Shown here piece after piece: positions 42,533 through 50,778 of a stretch of DNA of 64,000 nt. Every line of letters starts with the position of its first letter. The first letter of the stretch is position 1. A program made the position numbers and the translations under genes. The DNA is taken from contig JALHPZ010000024.1 of NCBI GenBank assembly GCA_022842245.1, positions 1 through 64,000 of the forward strand, written 5' to 3'. Origin of the DNA: Gemmataceae bacterium. Lineage in GTDB: Bacteria > Planctomycetota > Planctomycetia > Gemmatales > Gemmataceae. A model generated the notes under the pieces. It was given only the letters and a program-made list of their open reading frames with translations. It was not told the origin of the DNA and did not search any database.

Positions 42533-43942
42533 TCACCCCACGAACACGCCGCCGGAGAACGTATCGCCGAACGCGCCGGCCACCAGGATCGCGTCCGCGC
42601 CGCCGAGCGCGGCGTTCACCACGCTCGTGCCGCCGGCGATGTTGCTGGTGCCGTCGCGGATGCCCGATGTGAGCGAGGCGATATTGCTGGTGCCGTCGCG
42701 GATCGCCGACGTGCCGGCGGCGACGCGGGCGACCGCGGTGTTCACCGCGGCCGTGCCGTTGGTCAGGCTCGCGATCCCGATGTTCAGCGCCGTCGTGAGC
42801 GTGGCAATGTTGCTGGTGCCGTCCTTGATCGAGCGCGTCCCGTCCATCACCTGTTGCCGGATGCGGTCGATCGCGAGGGCGTTCGAGGCGATGTTGCTGG
42901 TGCCGTCGCGGATCTGGTTCAAGCCCGGAGTGACGGCGTTGGTCAACCCGACGGCTTGCGCGGCGCTGGCGATCCGGCCGATCGCCTCGTTCAGCCCGGT
43001 GATGCGGCTCGTCAGGTTGCTGGTGCCGTCCCGAATCCCGGCCAGGCCGCCGAGGATGTTGCTGGTCCCGTCCGAGATGTTGCTCGTGCCGTCTTGAACG
43101 GACGGCGCCGCGCCGATCAGAATCGCGATGATGCCGCTGGACTGGCGGATCGCCGCCACCGGAACGCGACCGGTACTCGATACCAGAACGGCATTGTCCG
43201 GCTCGATGAAATCGGGGGCGGTCACGGCTCCGTTCGACGATGCCGTCACCTGCGCCGAACCGACGCGGAGGAAGTCCGCGACGCCGACGAACGCCCCGCC
43301 GCGGTCGGCCGGATCGCCGCCGAAAAAGCTCTGGAGCACGGCGGAGGTCGTCGCGTCGAAGACCTTCACATGCGGTCCGCCGCCGGGGCCGGCACCCGCG
43401 ACGATGTCCGCCCGGCCGTCGCCGCTCACGTCGCCGGCGCGAACGGCCACACCGCCCCGGAACGATTCATCGAAGGCGAAGAAGCTGCGGATCTCCGCGC
43501 CGGTCGCGCTGTCGAAGACCTTCACGTGCGGTCCGCCACCGATTCCGGCGCCGACGACCAGATCGGCGACGCCGTCGCCGCTCACGTCCCCAAGGCCGAC
43601 CGACGCCCCGCCCCGGAAGGATTCATCGAAGGCGAAGAAGCTGCGGATCTCCGCGCCGGTCGCGCCGTCGAAGACCTTCACGTGCGGACCGCCTCCGGCC
43701 CCGGCCGCCACCGCGATATCCTCCACGGCGTCCCCGGTCAGGTCGCCTGTCGAAACGAGCGCCCCGCCGGTGAAGCCGGCGAACGGCACGAGATCGAAAC
43801 GCGGCGATCCGTCTTCGTTCCGCACCTGCACGCGCGACTCGATCCCGGCTCCGGCCGACACGGCGAACAGGTCGACGACCGCCGGCACCGCGCGGCTCTC
43901 GAGTTCGGATAGCCGCGGGCGGACGGATTCGCGAGGGACCAT
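42533..43942 (-). CDS. FG-GAP repeat protein with DGTSNI-repeat tail
   Basis: A 469-residue protein. The ATG at 43942 starts MVPRESVRPRLSELESRAVPA, an N-terminal LSxLExRxVPA motif often seen on large secreted planctomycete proteins. Residues about 50-230 hold three nearly identical FG-GAP-type blades of GDxxGDGxxDxxxGAGxGGGPHVKVFD, with calcium-type Asp loops. Residues about 275-440 contain seven DGTSN(I/L) repeats spaced by Ala/Ile/Leu-rich helices. The tail has no family match known to me. Calcium-binding propeller plus repeat stalk suggests an extracellular adhesin-like protein. Confidence 0.75.
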   Translation of the reverse strand: MVPRESVRPRLSELESRAVPAVVDLFAVSAGAGIESRVQVRNEDGSPRFDLVPFAGFTGGALVSTGDLTGDAVEDIAVAAGAGGGPHVKVFDGATGAEIRSFFAFDESFRGGASVGLGDVSGDGVADLVVGAGIGGGPHVKVFDSATGAEIRSFFAFDESFRGGVAVRAGDVSGDGRADIVAGAGPGGGPHVKVFDATTSAVLQSFFGGDPADRGGAFVGVADFLRVGSAQVTASSNGAVTAPDFIEPDNAVLVSSTGRVPVAAIRQSSGIIAILIGAAPSVQDGTSNISDGTSNILGGLAGIRDGTSNLTSRITGLNEAIGRIASAAQAVGLTNAVTPGLNQIRDGTSNIASNALAIDRIRQQVMDGTRSIKDGTSNIATLTTALNIGIASLTNGTAAVNTAVARVAAGTSAIRDGTSNIASLTSGIRDGTSNIAGGTSVVNAALGGADAILVAGAFGDTFSGGVFVG

Positions 43943-43998
43943 GGCAGACCCACGGACGAAAGGAGAAATCCGGAGACGCAACGACGGGAAAACGGTTC

Positions 43999-44976
43999 TC
44001 AGGGCAGATCCGCCGGACGGCCCAGCGAGGCGTCCAGGCGGTGCAGGCCGGCGCGGACGCGGCCGTGCTGGTTGCGGTAGATGTCGTCGTTGTTCACGGT
44101 CGCCAGAATCGAAAATCGCACGTGGCCATCGGCGAACAGAATGTTCTGCCCCTTGCCGTGCGGCGACAGCGGACCGTCCGTTGGCGACGCCGCCGAAGTC
44201 GGCAGGTCGGCGAGCAACGGCGTGAGCTCGTCGGAGATGTCCTGCACGCGACGGCGGATCCCCTGGATTTCGCCATCGAGCTGGTAGCCGAGCGTGTAGA
44301 CGTAGGAAACGCGCTGGAGGTCTTCGGATCCGTCGGCGGGGCAGGCGGCACGCATGTCGGGCATGAGCTGGCAGGCGACTTGAAGTTCGGTCACGAACGA
44401 CCCGGCGTTCGGTGCGGCGGGCGTGCCGATCTTGGGGAACTGATCGTGGTGCGTGTCGGCATAGCCGCTCAGCGCTTCGTAGAGCCGGAGCATGTTGCTC
44501 TTGCAGGAGATGATCTGGCCGTCGCGACGGAGCTTCATCGAACCGGTGACGACGAGTCCGACGGTGAGGACGGCGATGGAGGCGACGATCGCAACTTCGA
44601 ACCAGCGGCGCACGGGGTAGGCGGCGCGGGGGGCCGGGACGGCCGGCAGCTCTTCGAACGTGGCGTCCGCCGGACAGACCGCGCCGTGGACCGGGTGGAA
44701 ATCCGAAGCATAGGGGCATGCGGCGGATTCGGCCGGCGCTTCGCCTTCGAGCGGGAGCTTGTTCTCGACAATATGGTTGGCGACGGCGCAAAGGGCGGCG
44801 ACGGCGAGGCCGGCGGGCGGTTCGCGTTCGGCATCGGCGCTGAGCACGGTGAAGAACCCGCGCAGGCGCGCGAGGTTGGCGGCCGCGTCGGGGTCGGCGG
44901 CCAGTCGCGATTCCATTTCGGCCATTTCGGCCGCAGGCAGGGCCTTCAGGGCGTATCCGACGAGTTGTTCGTCCAT
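43999..44976 (-). CDS. Anti-sigma-like membrane protein with prepilin-like periplasmic domain
   Basis: A 325-residue protein 13 bp downstream of an ECF sigma gene. The N-terminus MDEQLVGYALKALPAAEMAEMESRLAADPDA resembles the cytoplasmic helical domain of planctomycete anti-sigma factors. A membrane helix at about 128-150 follows. The external part (about 155-325) ends with HGKGQNILFADGHVRFS, a motif typical of DUF1559/prepilin-like proteins. It therefore looks like a transmembrane anti-sigma factor whose sensor is a DUF1559-type domain. The zinc HxxxCxxC motif is absent. Confidence 0.75.
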   Translation of the reverse strand: MDEQLVGYALKALPAAEMAEMESRLAADPDAAANLARLRGFFTVLSADAEREPPAGLAVAALCAVANHIVENKLPLEGEAPAESAACPYASDFHPVHGAVCPADATFEELPAVPAPRAAYPVRRWFEVAIVASIAVLTVGLVVTGSMKLRRDGQIISCKSNMLRLYEALSGYADTHHDQFPKIGTPAAPNAGSFVTELQVACQLMPDMRAACPADGSEDLQRVSYVYTLGYQLDGEIQGIRRRVQDISDELTPLLADLPTSAASPTDGPLSPHGKGQNILFADGHVRFSILATVNNDDIYRNQHGRVRAGLHRLDASLGRPADLP

Positions 44977-44989
44977 CGTCCACCCCCGG

Positions 44990-45664
44990 TTAGGGACTCG
45001 CCGCCTTCGCGTGCCAGGCTTCGGCGAGTTTCGTCATGGCGGCGTTGAGCCGCGATTTCACGGTGCCGAGCGGAATCGCGAGGGCGTCGGCGATTTCCTG
45101 ATACTTCAGCCCCTGGAAATAGGCGAGCACGATCGCCTGTCGCAGGAGGTCCGGCAGTTCGTCGACGGCAGCGCGGACCTGGGCGGCCAGTTCGGTCCCT
45201 TCGACCTGGGCGGCCGGGTCGACCTCGCGCGCGGCGAGCAACTCGAAGAGCGATCGGGGCGGGTCGCCGTCCCCTTCGCCGGTTGGGTCGACGGTGCGTT
45301 CGTGGCGCCGTTTCTGGCGGCGCAGGGCGTCGATCGCCTGGTTCGTCGCGATGGCGTAGAGCCAGGGCCGCGCCGCGCGCCCCGGTTCGTATTGCTGGAT
45401 CTTCACGAACACCGCGACGAAGGTGTTCTGAAACACGTCGGCCGCCAGTTCGGCGTCGCCGAGGTAGCGGTGCAGGTAGCCGTACAGTTCGCGTTCGTAG
45501 CGGCGAACCAGGGGGCCGAGCATGTCGCGACGGCCGGCGCGGAGGCGTTCGAGCAAGGTCTCGTCCGAAACGCCATCCAGAGGGTTCTTCGCAGCGGCCA
45601 CCGGATCCCTTTGAAGACCATACGCGGGGAGAATTCCGAAGGTTCGCTCCGGTTCGATTATCAT
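44990..45664 (-). CDS. ECF-type RNA polymerase sigma factor
   Basis: A 224-residue sigma-70-family ECF factor. Region 2 spans about 35-110 with DVFQNTFVAVFVKIQQY and PWLYAIATNQAIDALRRQKR; region 4 spans about 160-215 with AIVLAYFQGLKYQEIADALAIPLGTVKSRL. It forms a two-gene unit with the anti-sigma-like protein downstream. It is divergent from the DUF1571 gene across 119 bp, where an autoregulated promoter could lie, but I could not pick a convincing motif. Confidence 0.95.
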   Translation of the reverse strand: MIIEPERTFGILPAYGLQRDPVAAAKNPLDGVSDETLLERLRAGRRDMLGPLVRRYERELYGYLHRYLGDAELAADVFQNTFVAVFVKIQQYEPGRAARPWLYAIATNQAIDALRRQKRRHERTVDPTGEGDGDPPRSLFELLAAREVDPAAQVEGTELAAQVRAAVDELPDLLRQAIVLAYFQGLKYQEIADALAIPLGTVKSRLNAAMTKLAEAWHAKAASP

Positions 45665-45783
45665 CGCGGCGCGCGGGGCGACGCGTCAAGCAAACAACCG
45701 GAGGAATTCCCCCGCCGGCTTCGCATTGCCCGGCATGGCCGGTTCGGGTAGGTTGGACCGGTTGGGTTCCAGGAGGGCGATCC

Positions 45784-46980
45784 ATGCGTCGGACGATCCA
45801 GTTCGCGGTCCTGCTCGGCATTGTGCTTTCGACCGGCTGCCTCACGAAGCCGAAACGCCGCGCCCCCCTCGCGCTGGACAAGCCGCTGCCGCCGCTCCCC
45901 TCCGCGCTCGAAAAAGCCCAGCCGCCGGCCCCGCCGGAGCCGGCGCCGACGATGGCGAACACGCTGCCCGATACCACCGAGTACAAGTCGGTCTCGATCC
46001 CGGCGGCCCCGCAGCCGCTCGTCGAAGCCCCCGTGACCATTCCCGTCTCGGCGACGCTGCCCGAGCCGAACGCCGCCGAGGACGAGAAGAAGCGCCTGCT
46101 GGAACGCCTCCGCGAGAAGCGCGAAAAGGAGAAGGAAGCCCCGAAGGAGAAACCGATGCTTCCCCCGGCCATCGCGCCGAAGGAAGCGCCGAAGGAGGCT
46201 CCGAAGGAGGCTCCCAAGGAAGCCACCAAGGCCGAGGTGAAGCCGATCGAATCGCCGAAAGCGAAGCCGGTCGCGAGCGACCTCGCCGGCGCCCGTGCGC
46301 TTTACGGGCGGCTGATGGAAAAGTACCAGAAACTCAACGATTACGAGTGCGTGATGACGCGGCGCGAGGTGGTCGGCGGGAAGGAAATGCCCACGGAAGA
46401 AGTGCTGTTCCAGTTCCGCAAGAAGCCGTTCAGCGTCTACATGAAGAACCTCGGCGAGAATGGCAAAGGCCGCGAAGTGCTGTACGTGGACGGCCAGTTC
46501 GACGGCCTGATGCACGTCGTGTCGGGCCAGGGGGACGTGGCCAAGTTCCTCGTCGGCTTCAAGACGGCGTTGAAGCCGGATAGTTCGATGGCGACCTCGA
46601 AGAGCCGGCACAAGATCACTGAGGCCGGGCCGGGGAACCACCTGGCGCGGATCGAGCGGTATCTGAAGCTGGCCGAGGCCGGGAAGACCACGGTGAAGTA
46701 TCTGGGCACGGTGACCCGCAAGGACCAGCCGAACGCGGTGGAAGGGATGGAGATCGCGATTCCCGCGGGCGAGGACGCGCTATTGCCGAAGGGGGGCAAG
46801 TGGGCGCTCTACTTCGAGCCGAACCCGGCCGCGCCGAACTTCGGCAACCTGATGGTTCATCAGATGTTCGACGAGACCGGCCGCGAGGTGGAGTATTACT
46901 GCTTCACGAAGTTCCGGGTGCCGGCGAACCTGACGGACGCCGACTTCCACCCCGACCGGCTGGGCGGGAAGAAGAAGTAA
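45784..46980 (+). CDS. DUF1571 lipoprotein
   Basis: A 398-residue predicted lipoprotein: signal with lipobox LSTGC (Cys about 19), then a Pro/Glu/Lys-rich linker (about 25-160) containing KEAP repeats, then DUF1571 (about 170-395). The domain is recognised from YGRLMEKYQKLNDYECVMTRRE, FRKKPFSVYMKNLGENGKGR and KSRHKITEAGPGNHLARI. It is probably attached to the cytoplasmic or outer-type membrane facing the periplasm. The function of DUF1571 is unknown. Confidence 0.9.
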   Translation: MRRTIQFAVLLGIVLSTGCLTKPKRRAPLALDKPLPPLPSALEKAQPPAPPEPAPTMANTLPDTTEYKSVSIPAAPQPLVEAPVTIPVSATLPEPNAAEDEKKRLLERLREKREKEKEAPKEKPMLPPAIAPKEAPKEAPKEAPKEATKAEVKPIESPKAKPVASDLAGARALYGRLMEKYQKLNDYECVMTRREVVGGKEMPTEEVLFQFRKKPFSVYMKNLGENGKGREVLYVDGQFDGLMHVVSGQGDVAKFLVGFKTALKPDSSMATSKSRHKITEAGPGNHLARIERYLKLAEAGKTTVKYLGTVTRKDQPNAVEGMEIAIPAGEDALLPKGGKWALYFEPNPAAPNFGNLMVHQMFDETGREVEYYCFTKFRVPANLTDADFHPDRLGGKKK

Positions 46981-47010
46981 GTCATCGTAGCTCCGATCAG
47001 AAGAGGGCGC

Positions 47011-47361
47011 GTGTTGGACGAGAATCACTATTGGATTAACTTGGAGATTCGTCTTTGCCGTGAATTCGCAGGGCTGTCCGAACGGCGCTACCAATATTTC
47101 TGGTGCGATGGCTTCAACCCTATCGATTACATCCTCGACGACCCCTCCCCCCGCATCACAGGACGGTGTTGGATCTGCAATAGTCTGCAGCAAGCCGAGT
47201 GGTCGTTCGTATTGCTACTGCCCCGACGATTCCATTCGCGAGTGGATATCGACTGGGCTGCGTTGCTGCCGACCGAGAACGAAACGCGCTGGATGCTCTT
47301 CGACGAGTCACGGCAATTTCTGGAGATTGAGCCGGCGGTTGCGGTGCCTGACCTCGGTTAA
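47011..47361 (+). CDS. Small hypothetical protein
   Basis: A 116-residue protein starting at GTG 47011 with AGAGGG upstream. It is rich in aromatic residues and cysteines (RYQYFWCDGF, RCWICNSLQQAEW) and ends VAVPDLG. GC content is lower than its neighbours. I do not recognise the family; no signal peptide or membrane helix is seen. Confidence 0.55.
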   Translation: MLDENHYWINLEIRLCREFAGLSERRYQYFWCDGFNPIDYILDDPSPRITGRCWICNSLQQAEWSFVLLLPRRFHSRVDIDWAALLPTENETRWMLFDESRQFLEIEPAVAVPDLG

Positions 47362-47605
47362 CTTCGACTTGGACCGCCTTATGAATTCGTGTTACGCTCC
47401 TGCCACAGCGGCAGTGATCTGGCAGGAACCCGCACCCCGTGCGAAGGGTATCCCACCAGGCCATTTTTCGTAAACTGAATATCCATAATGGTTTAACGCC
47501 GATGGCGAGCGCACGCCCTTCCGCGGCACCCGGTTTGCACACCATCCGCCGGATGTTCTCGGGTTCCTGCCGGTCAAGGAGATTGGCCCCGAGGAGGGTT
47601 TCGGA

Positions 47606-48082
47606 ATGGTACTGACCCCGCCTCAACACCATCAGGATGAACCGTTCTCGATCCTCATCGCCGACGATGATGCCGGGAACCGCAAGTCGCTGCGCCAGCT
47701 GCTGGAAGAGCGCGGCTTTCGGACCCACGTCGCCGCCGACGGCGGCGAAGCGGTCGAGATCGTGCAGGTGCAGACGGTCCACCTGGTGCTGATCGACATG
47801 CACATGCCACGCCTGACCGGGCTGGAAGCGGTGCAGTTGATCCAGCAGGCGCACGCGCTGCTGCCGGCGATCCTGATGACCGCCGACGCCACGCGCGAAC
47901 TGATCCGCCAGGCGTTCCAGGCGCAGGTGTACAGCGTCATCCCGAAACCGGTGAATCCGAACATCGTCCTTCACACCCTGACGCGCGCGCTGGCCCAGTT
48001 CTACAAGGACATCAAGGCCGGCCCGCCGTCCGCATTCCCTCACCCTGGAGAGACCGCCGATGCCGATCGTCCCGCTCAATGA
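47606..48082 (+). CDS. Single-domain response regulator
   Basis: A 158-residue protein made of one receiver domain (about 14-135). It has the acidic pocket IADDD, phosphoacceptor Asp in VLIDMHMP, the switch residue in LMTADAT, and the conserved Lys in VIPKPVNP. A short disordered tail follows, and there is no DNA-binding output domain. GAGGAGGG precedes the ATG. Its last 23 bases overlap the start of groES, so the two are translated from one message. Confidence 0.93.
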   Translation: MVLTPPQHHQDEPFSILIADDDAGNRKSLRQLLEERGFRTHVAADGGEAVEIVQVQTVHLVLIDMHMPRLTGLEAVQLIQQAHALLPAILMTADATRELIRQAFQAQVYSVIPKPVNPNIVLHTLTRALAQFYKDIKAGPPSAFPHPGETADADRPAQ

Positions 48083-48347
48083 AAAGATCGTGGTTCAACG
48101 GATGGAAGCCGAAGACAAGACCGCCGGCGGGATCATCCTGCCCGACAACGCCAAGGAGAAGCCGAAGCAAGGCAAGATTCTCTCGCTCGGCGAAGGCAAG
48201 ATGCTGGAAAACGGCCAGCGCGCCCCGTTCCAGGTGAAGGTCGGCGACAAAGTGCTGTTCACCTCCTATGCAGGCAACGAAGTGACCGTCGACGGCAAGG
48301 AATATCTCGTGATGAGCGAAGACGACATCCTCGCGATCGTGAGCTGA
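48060..48347 (+). CDS. groES: Co-chaperonin GroES
   Basis: A 95-residue GroES. It begins MPIVPLNEKIVVQRMEAEDK and has the mobile loop TAGGIILPDNAKEKP that contacts GroEL, plus the conserved GDKVLFTSYAGNEV and the terminal EEDIL-like EDDILAIV. The ATG lies within the end of the response-regulator gene and has GGAGAG upstream. groEL does not follow; a terminator does. Planctomycetes often have several unlinked groES/groEL copies. Confidence 0.97.
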   Translation: MPIVPLNEKIVVQRMEAEDKTAGGIILPDNAKEKPKQGKILSLGEGKMLENGQRAPFQVKVGDKVLFTSYAGNEVTVDGKEYLVMSEDDILAIVS

Positions 48348-48373
48348 CCGGCCCGAACGATGCTCCAATGCCA

Positions 48374-48410
48374 ACGCCCTCGGACTTTCGTCCGAGGGCG
48401 TTTTTGTTTT
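48374..48410 (+). terminator. Rho-independent terminator after groES
   Basis: An 11-bp perfect stem (48374-48384 with 48391-48401) with the loop CTTTCG is followed at once by a T-rich tract (TTTTTGTTTT). It begins 26 bp after the groES stop. Confidence 0.9.
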
Positions 48411-48424
48411 CCGGTCAAATAATC

Positions 48425-48453
48425 TTGGCGTGAGCGGAAAACCCCCGTATGAT
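48425..48453 (+). promoter_or_regulatory. Probable sigma-70-type promoter for the RRM gene
   Basis: TTGGCG at 48425-48430 and TATGAT at 48448-48453 are separated by exactly 17 bases, a near-consensus vegetative promoter placed just after the groES terminator. Transcription would start near 48460, leaving a 5' leader of about 110 nt before the RNA-binding-protein gene. Long leaders are common in autoregulated RRM genes. Confidence 0.65.
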
Positions 48454-48571
48454 TGGCAAACTCGCCTGAACGGGTGAGCGTTGCAATCGTCATTGCGTTG
48501 GTCAGTACCTGTTCGACGGAAGAACGGGGCCGCGGAAATGGCGGAGCGACGGACGAGGAATCGATCGATCC

Positions 48572-48907
48572 ATGGCTACGAATATCTACGTGGGGAATCT
48601 GCCCTGGTCTACGACGAACGATGAGCTGGCGGATATGTTCGCCCAGTTCGGCACGGTCGGTCGGGCGCAGATCGTGACCGACCGGGAGACCGGCCGGTCG
48701 CGCGGGTTCGGCTTCGTTGAAATGCCGAACGACGCCGAGGCGCAATCGGCCATTCAGGCGTTGAATGAGCAACCGATGAACGGCCGGCCGTTGACGGTGA
48801 ACGTCGCCCAGCCGCGTCAGGAGCGCGGCCCGCGCGGCGGCGGCGGCGGCGGGGGTTATGGTGGGGGTGGCGGCGGCTATGGCGGGGGTCGGCGCGGCGA
48901 CTACTAA
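48572..48907 (+). CDS. RRM-domain RNA-binding protein with Gly-rich tail
   Basis: A 111-residue glycine-rich RNA-binding protein. The single RRM (about 3-80) has RNP2 IYVGNL and RNP1 RGFGFVEM with their aromatic RNA-stacking residues. The tail is RGGGGGGGYGGGGG-type with RRGDY at the end. It resembles cyanobacterial Rbp and plant GRP proteins, which respond to cold and stabilise or remodel mRNA. It is unusual outside cyanobacteria but recurrent in planctomycetes and relatives. Confidence 0.95.
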   Translation: MATNIYVGNLPWSTTNDELADMFAQFGTVGRAQIVTDRETGRSRGFGFVEMPNDAEAQSAIQALNEQPMNGRPLTVNVAQPRQERGPRGGGGGGGYGGGGGGYGGGRRGDY

Positions 48908-48941
48908 ATCGATCCCCGGCGATTCGATCCGTTTTCCCTCT

Positions 48942-48969
48942 TTGGTCTCGTTCGAATTATCCCTAGAAT
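48942..48969 (+). promoter_or_regulatory. Possible promoter for infA
   Basis: TTGGTC (48942-48947) and TAGAAT (48964-48969) are spaced 16 bases apart in a locally AT-rich patch about 65 bp before the infA start. This is plausible but weaker than the promoter upstream of the RRM gene. Confidence 0.4.
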
Positions 48970-49035
48970 TCCGGCACTCGAAACGGTTCATCGGGAACAC
49001 GTCGAGTGCCGCTCGGTTTTCAGGTCACACTCTCC

Positions 49036-49254
49036 ATGGCGAAGGAAGAAGCGATTGAAGTCGAAGGCCGGGTCAAGGAGGCCCTCGCCAACACCCAGTT
49101 CCGCGTCGAACTCGACATCGGCGGCGAGGTCATCGCGCACATTGCCGGCAAGATGCGCAAGAACTTCATCCGCATCATCCCGGGCGACCGCGTGAAGGTG
49201 GAAATCTCTCCGTACGACCTGTCGCGCGGCCGCATCATCTACCGCGCCCGCTAG
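49036..49254 (+). CDS. infA: Translation initiation factor IF-1
   Basis: A 72-residue S1-like OB-fold protein that binds the 30S A-site during initiation. It begins MAKEEAIEVEGRVKEALANT and has FRVELDIGGEVIAHIAGKMR, KNFIRIIPGDRVKVEISPYD and the terminal LSRGRIIYRAR, all standard IF-1. The ATG at 49036 is the family start; upstream codons are not part of it. Confidence 0.98.
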   Translation: MAKEEAIEVEGRVKEALANTQFRVELDIGGEVIAHIAGKMRKNFIRIIPGDRVKVEISPYDLSRGRIIYRAR

Positions 49255-49398
49255 CCGAACCGCCTCCGCGCGACTTGAGGAAAAATCTGCAATCGGCGCG
49301 CTTTTTCGTTGACTTCAACCCTCCGATTCGGCAACCTAGTTCCTCACATCGTCAGGACGGCGATGCGGTTCCATCGGTTCACCACGGAGGGTTCTCGC

Positions 49399-49680
49399 AT
49401 GTTCATCCAAACCGAATCCAAGGCCCAGGGCTGGCGCGCGATCGCGATCCTCGAAGGTCGCGGCGAATGCCTGTTGTTCGTCGGCCGCTCCTCCAAGAAC
49501 GTCCGCGACGAGTACGTCGATTCGTTCAACGAACTCCTCGAAGCCGACGAGAAGGAACTCGTGACCTCGATCCAGCTCCAGCAGTGGCAGGGCACGCCCG
49601 ACGCCGGCCGCTGGCAGTTCAAGAACGAACTCCGCGTGCCGCAATCCGCCAAGCTCGCCCGCGCGGTGGCCGCGGCCTGA
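49399..49680 (+). CDS. Conserved-looking hypothetical protein
   Basis: A 93-residue protein with GGAGGG 8 nt before the ATG. It reads as a mixed alpha/beta domain (WRAIAILEGRGECLLFVGRS, then a helix NVRDEYVDSFNELLEADEK). I do not recognise the family. It is followed by a strong GC hairpin, consistent with a monocistronic gene. Confidence 0.65.
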   Translation: MFIQTESKAQGWRAIAILEGRGECLLFVGRSSKNVRDEYVDSFNELLEADEKELVTSIQLQQWQGTPDAGRWQFKNELRVPQSAKLARAVAAA

Positions 49681-49690
49681 GTCGTTCCGC

Positions 49691-49714
49691 GCCCGCGGAC
49701 GTCCGTCCGCGGGC
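49691..49714 (+). terminator. Perfect 10-bp GC hairpin after small gene
   Basis: Arms 49691-49700 and 49705-49714 are perfectly complementary with a GTCC loop, 10 bp beyond the preceding stop. There is no T-run, so it is a terminator candidate by position and stability only. Confidence 0.55.
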
Positions 49715-49958
49715 TTCGCTCCGGTCCGGTTCTGATGCCCATCCGCCGAACCTTTCCACCGTTTTGACCCTCCCGATCGTTGGTTCCCGTCGTCCGGGAT
49801 GTTCTAATCTTGCCGCGGAGGCAAGCCGGGCGCACTCCCGACCTTGTTATCTTGGTCGCGCGCCCGAACAATAGCCCAACCGGCCCGCGCGAACGGCCGA
49901 CGAGAATCGCAGACGAATCCGTTCGTCCGTTCCGCCCGCCCGACGAAAGGAACCGTCC

Positions 49959-50708
49959 ATGAGCAACGCGTACGGCACCCTGTGCGACGATTTCGGAGTC
50001 TCGGCCTATATCCTCGGCAAGGTGGACATGCCCAACGGCCGCGAGACGGTGTTGCATTTCTTCGATTCCGTCCGCAAGGCCGTGCCCAGCATGACCGACT
50101 TCGAGAAGCGCGACGGCGGCGAATTCGCGCTCGAAGAGGACCGCGAGGCCGGCTCGTACCGCTGGTCCACGCTCGACGCGCGCCGGCTCTGCAGCGGCTA
50201 CGTGAATCCGCCCGCCATCGAGGACGCCGACGAACACAACGAGCGCATTCTCGAGATGGCCGCGTATCACCTCGACCTCGGCCCGCTGCAGACCGAAGCC
50301 GTCGACGTGCAGTTCTATTTCGACTTCGTCTTCCAGGGGAACCACGACGAGGTGGTGGCCGAGGCGCTGGCGGCGAACACGCCGCTCGAAGGCCTGGCAC
50401 AACTGCCCGGCGGCCGCGTGCTGAACTATCAGCCGAGCATGCTGATCGCGCTCGACGAGGGGTGCAGCCTGCAAGGCCGGCTGACGGTGGAGACGCGCAC
50501 GACGCCGTACCAGGTGCGCACCGGCCAGTTCCCGGAGGCGCCGATCACGGTCTACTTCACCGCCCGCCAGTTCTGGGGCAAGCAGCCGTACAAGACGTTC
50601 GTGGATTCGTATCGCAATCAGCGGCGCGTGATCGACGAACTGGTCGGCCAGTACGTGGTGCCGAACGTGATCCAACCGCTGCAGAAGGCGATCGGCGCGA
50701 AGCAGTGA
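49959..50708 (+). CDS. Hypothetical protein
   Basis: A 249-residue cytoplasmic protein with GAAAGGA upstream of its ATG. It has no signal peptide, membrane helix or cysteine cluster. A beta-rich body includes VDVQFYFDFVFQGNHDEVVAEAL, and the C-terminus is a helix (NQRRVIDELVGQYVVPNVIQ). I do not recognise the family. The gene stands alone between a hairpin and the phosphatase gene. Confidence 0.65.
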   Translation: MSNAYGTLCDDFGVSAYILGKVDMPNGRETVLHFFDSVRKAVPSMTDFEKRDGGEFALEEDREAGSYRWSTLDARRLCSGYVNPPAIEDADEHNERILEMAAYHLDLGPLQTEAVDVQFYFDFVFQGNHDEVVAEALAANTPLEGLAQLPGGRVLNYQPSMLIALDEGCSLQGRLTVETRTTPYQVRTGQFPEAPITVYFTARQFWGKQPYKTFVDSYRNQRRVIDELVGQYVVPNVIQPLQKAIGAKQ

Positions 50709-50778
50709 GGAGCAGTGGAAATCGAAGCGGGGCGCGGGGCTGATCTCCCCCTCGCTTCTTTCGTATGCAGTCGGAATT

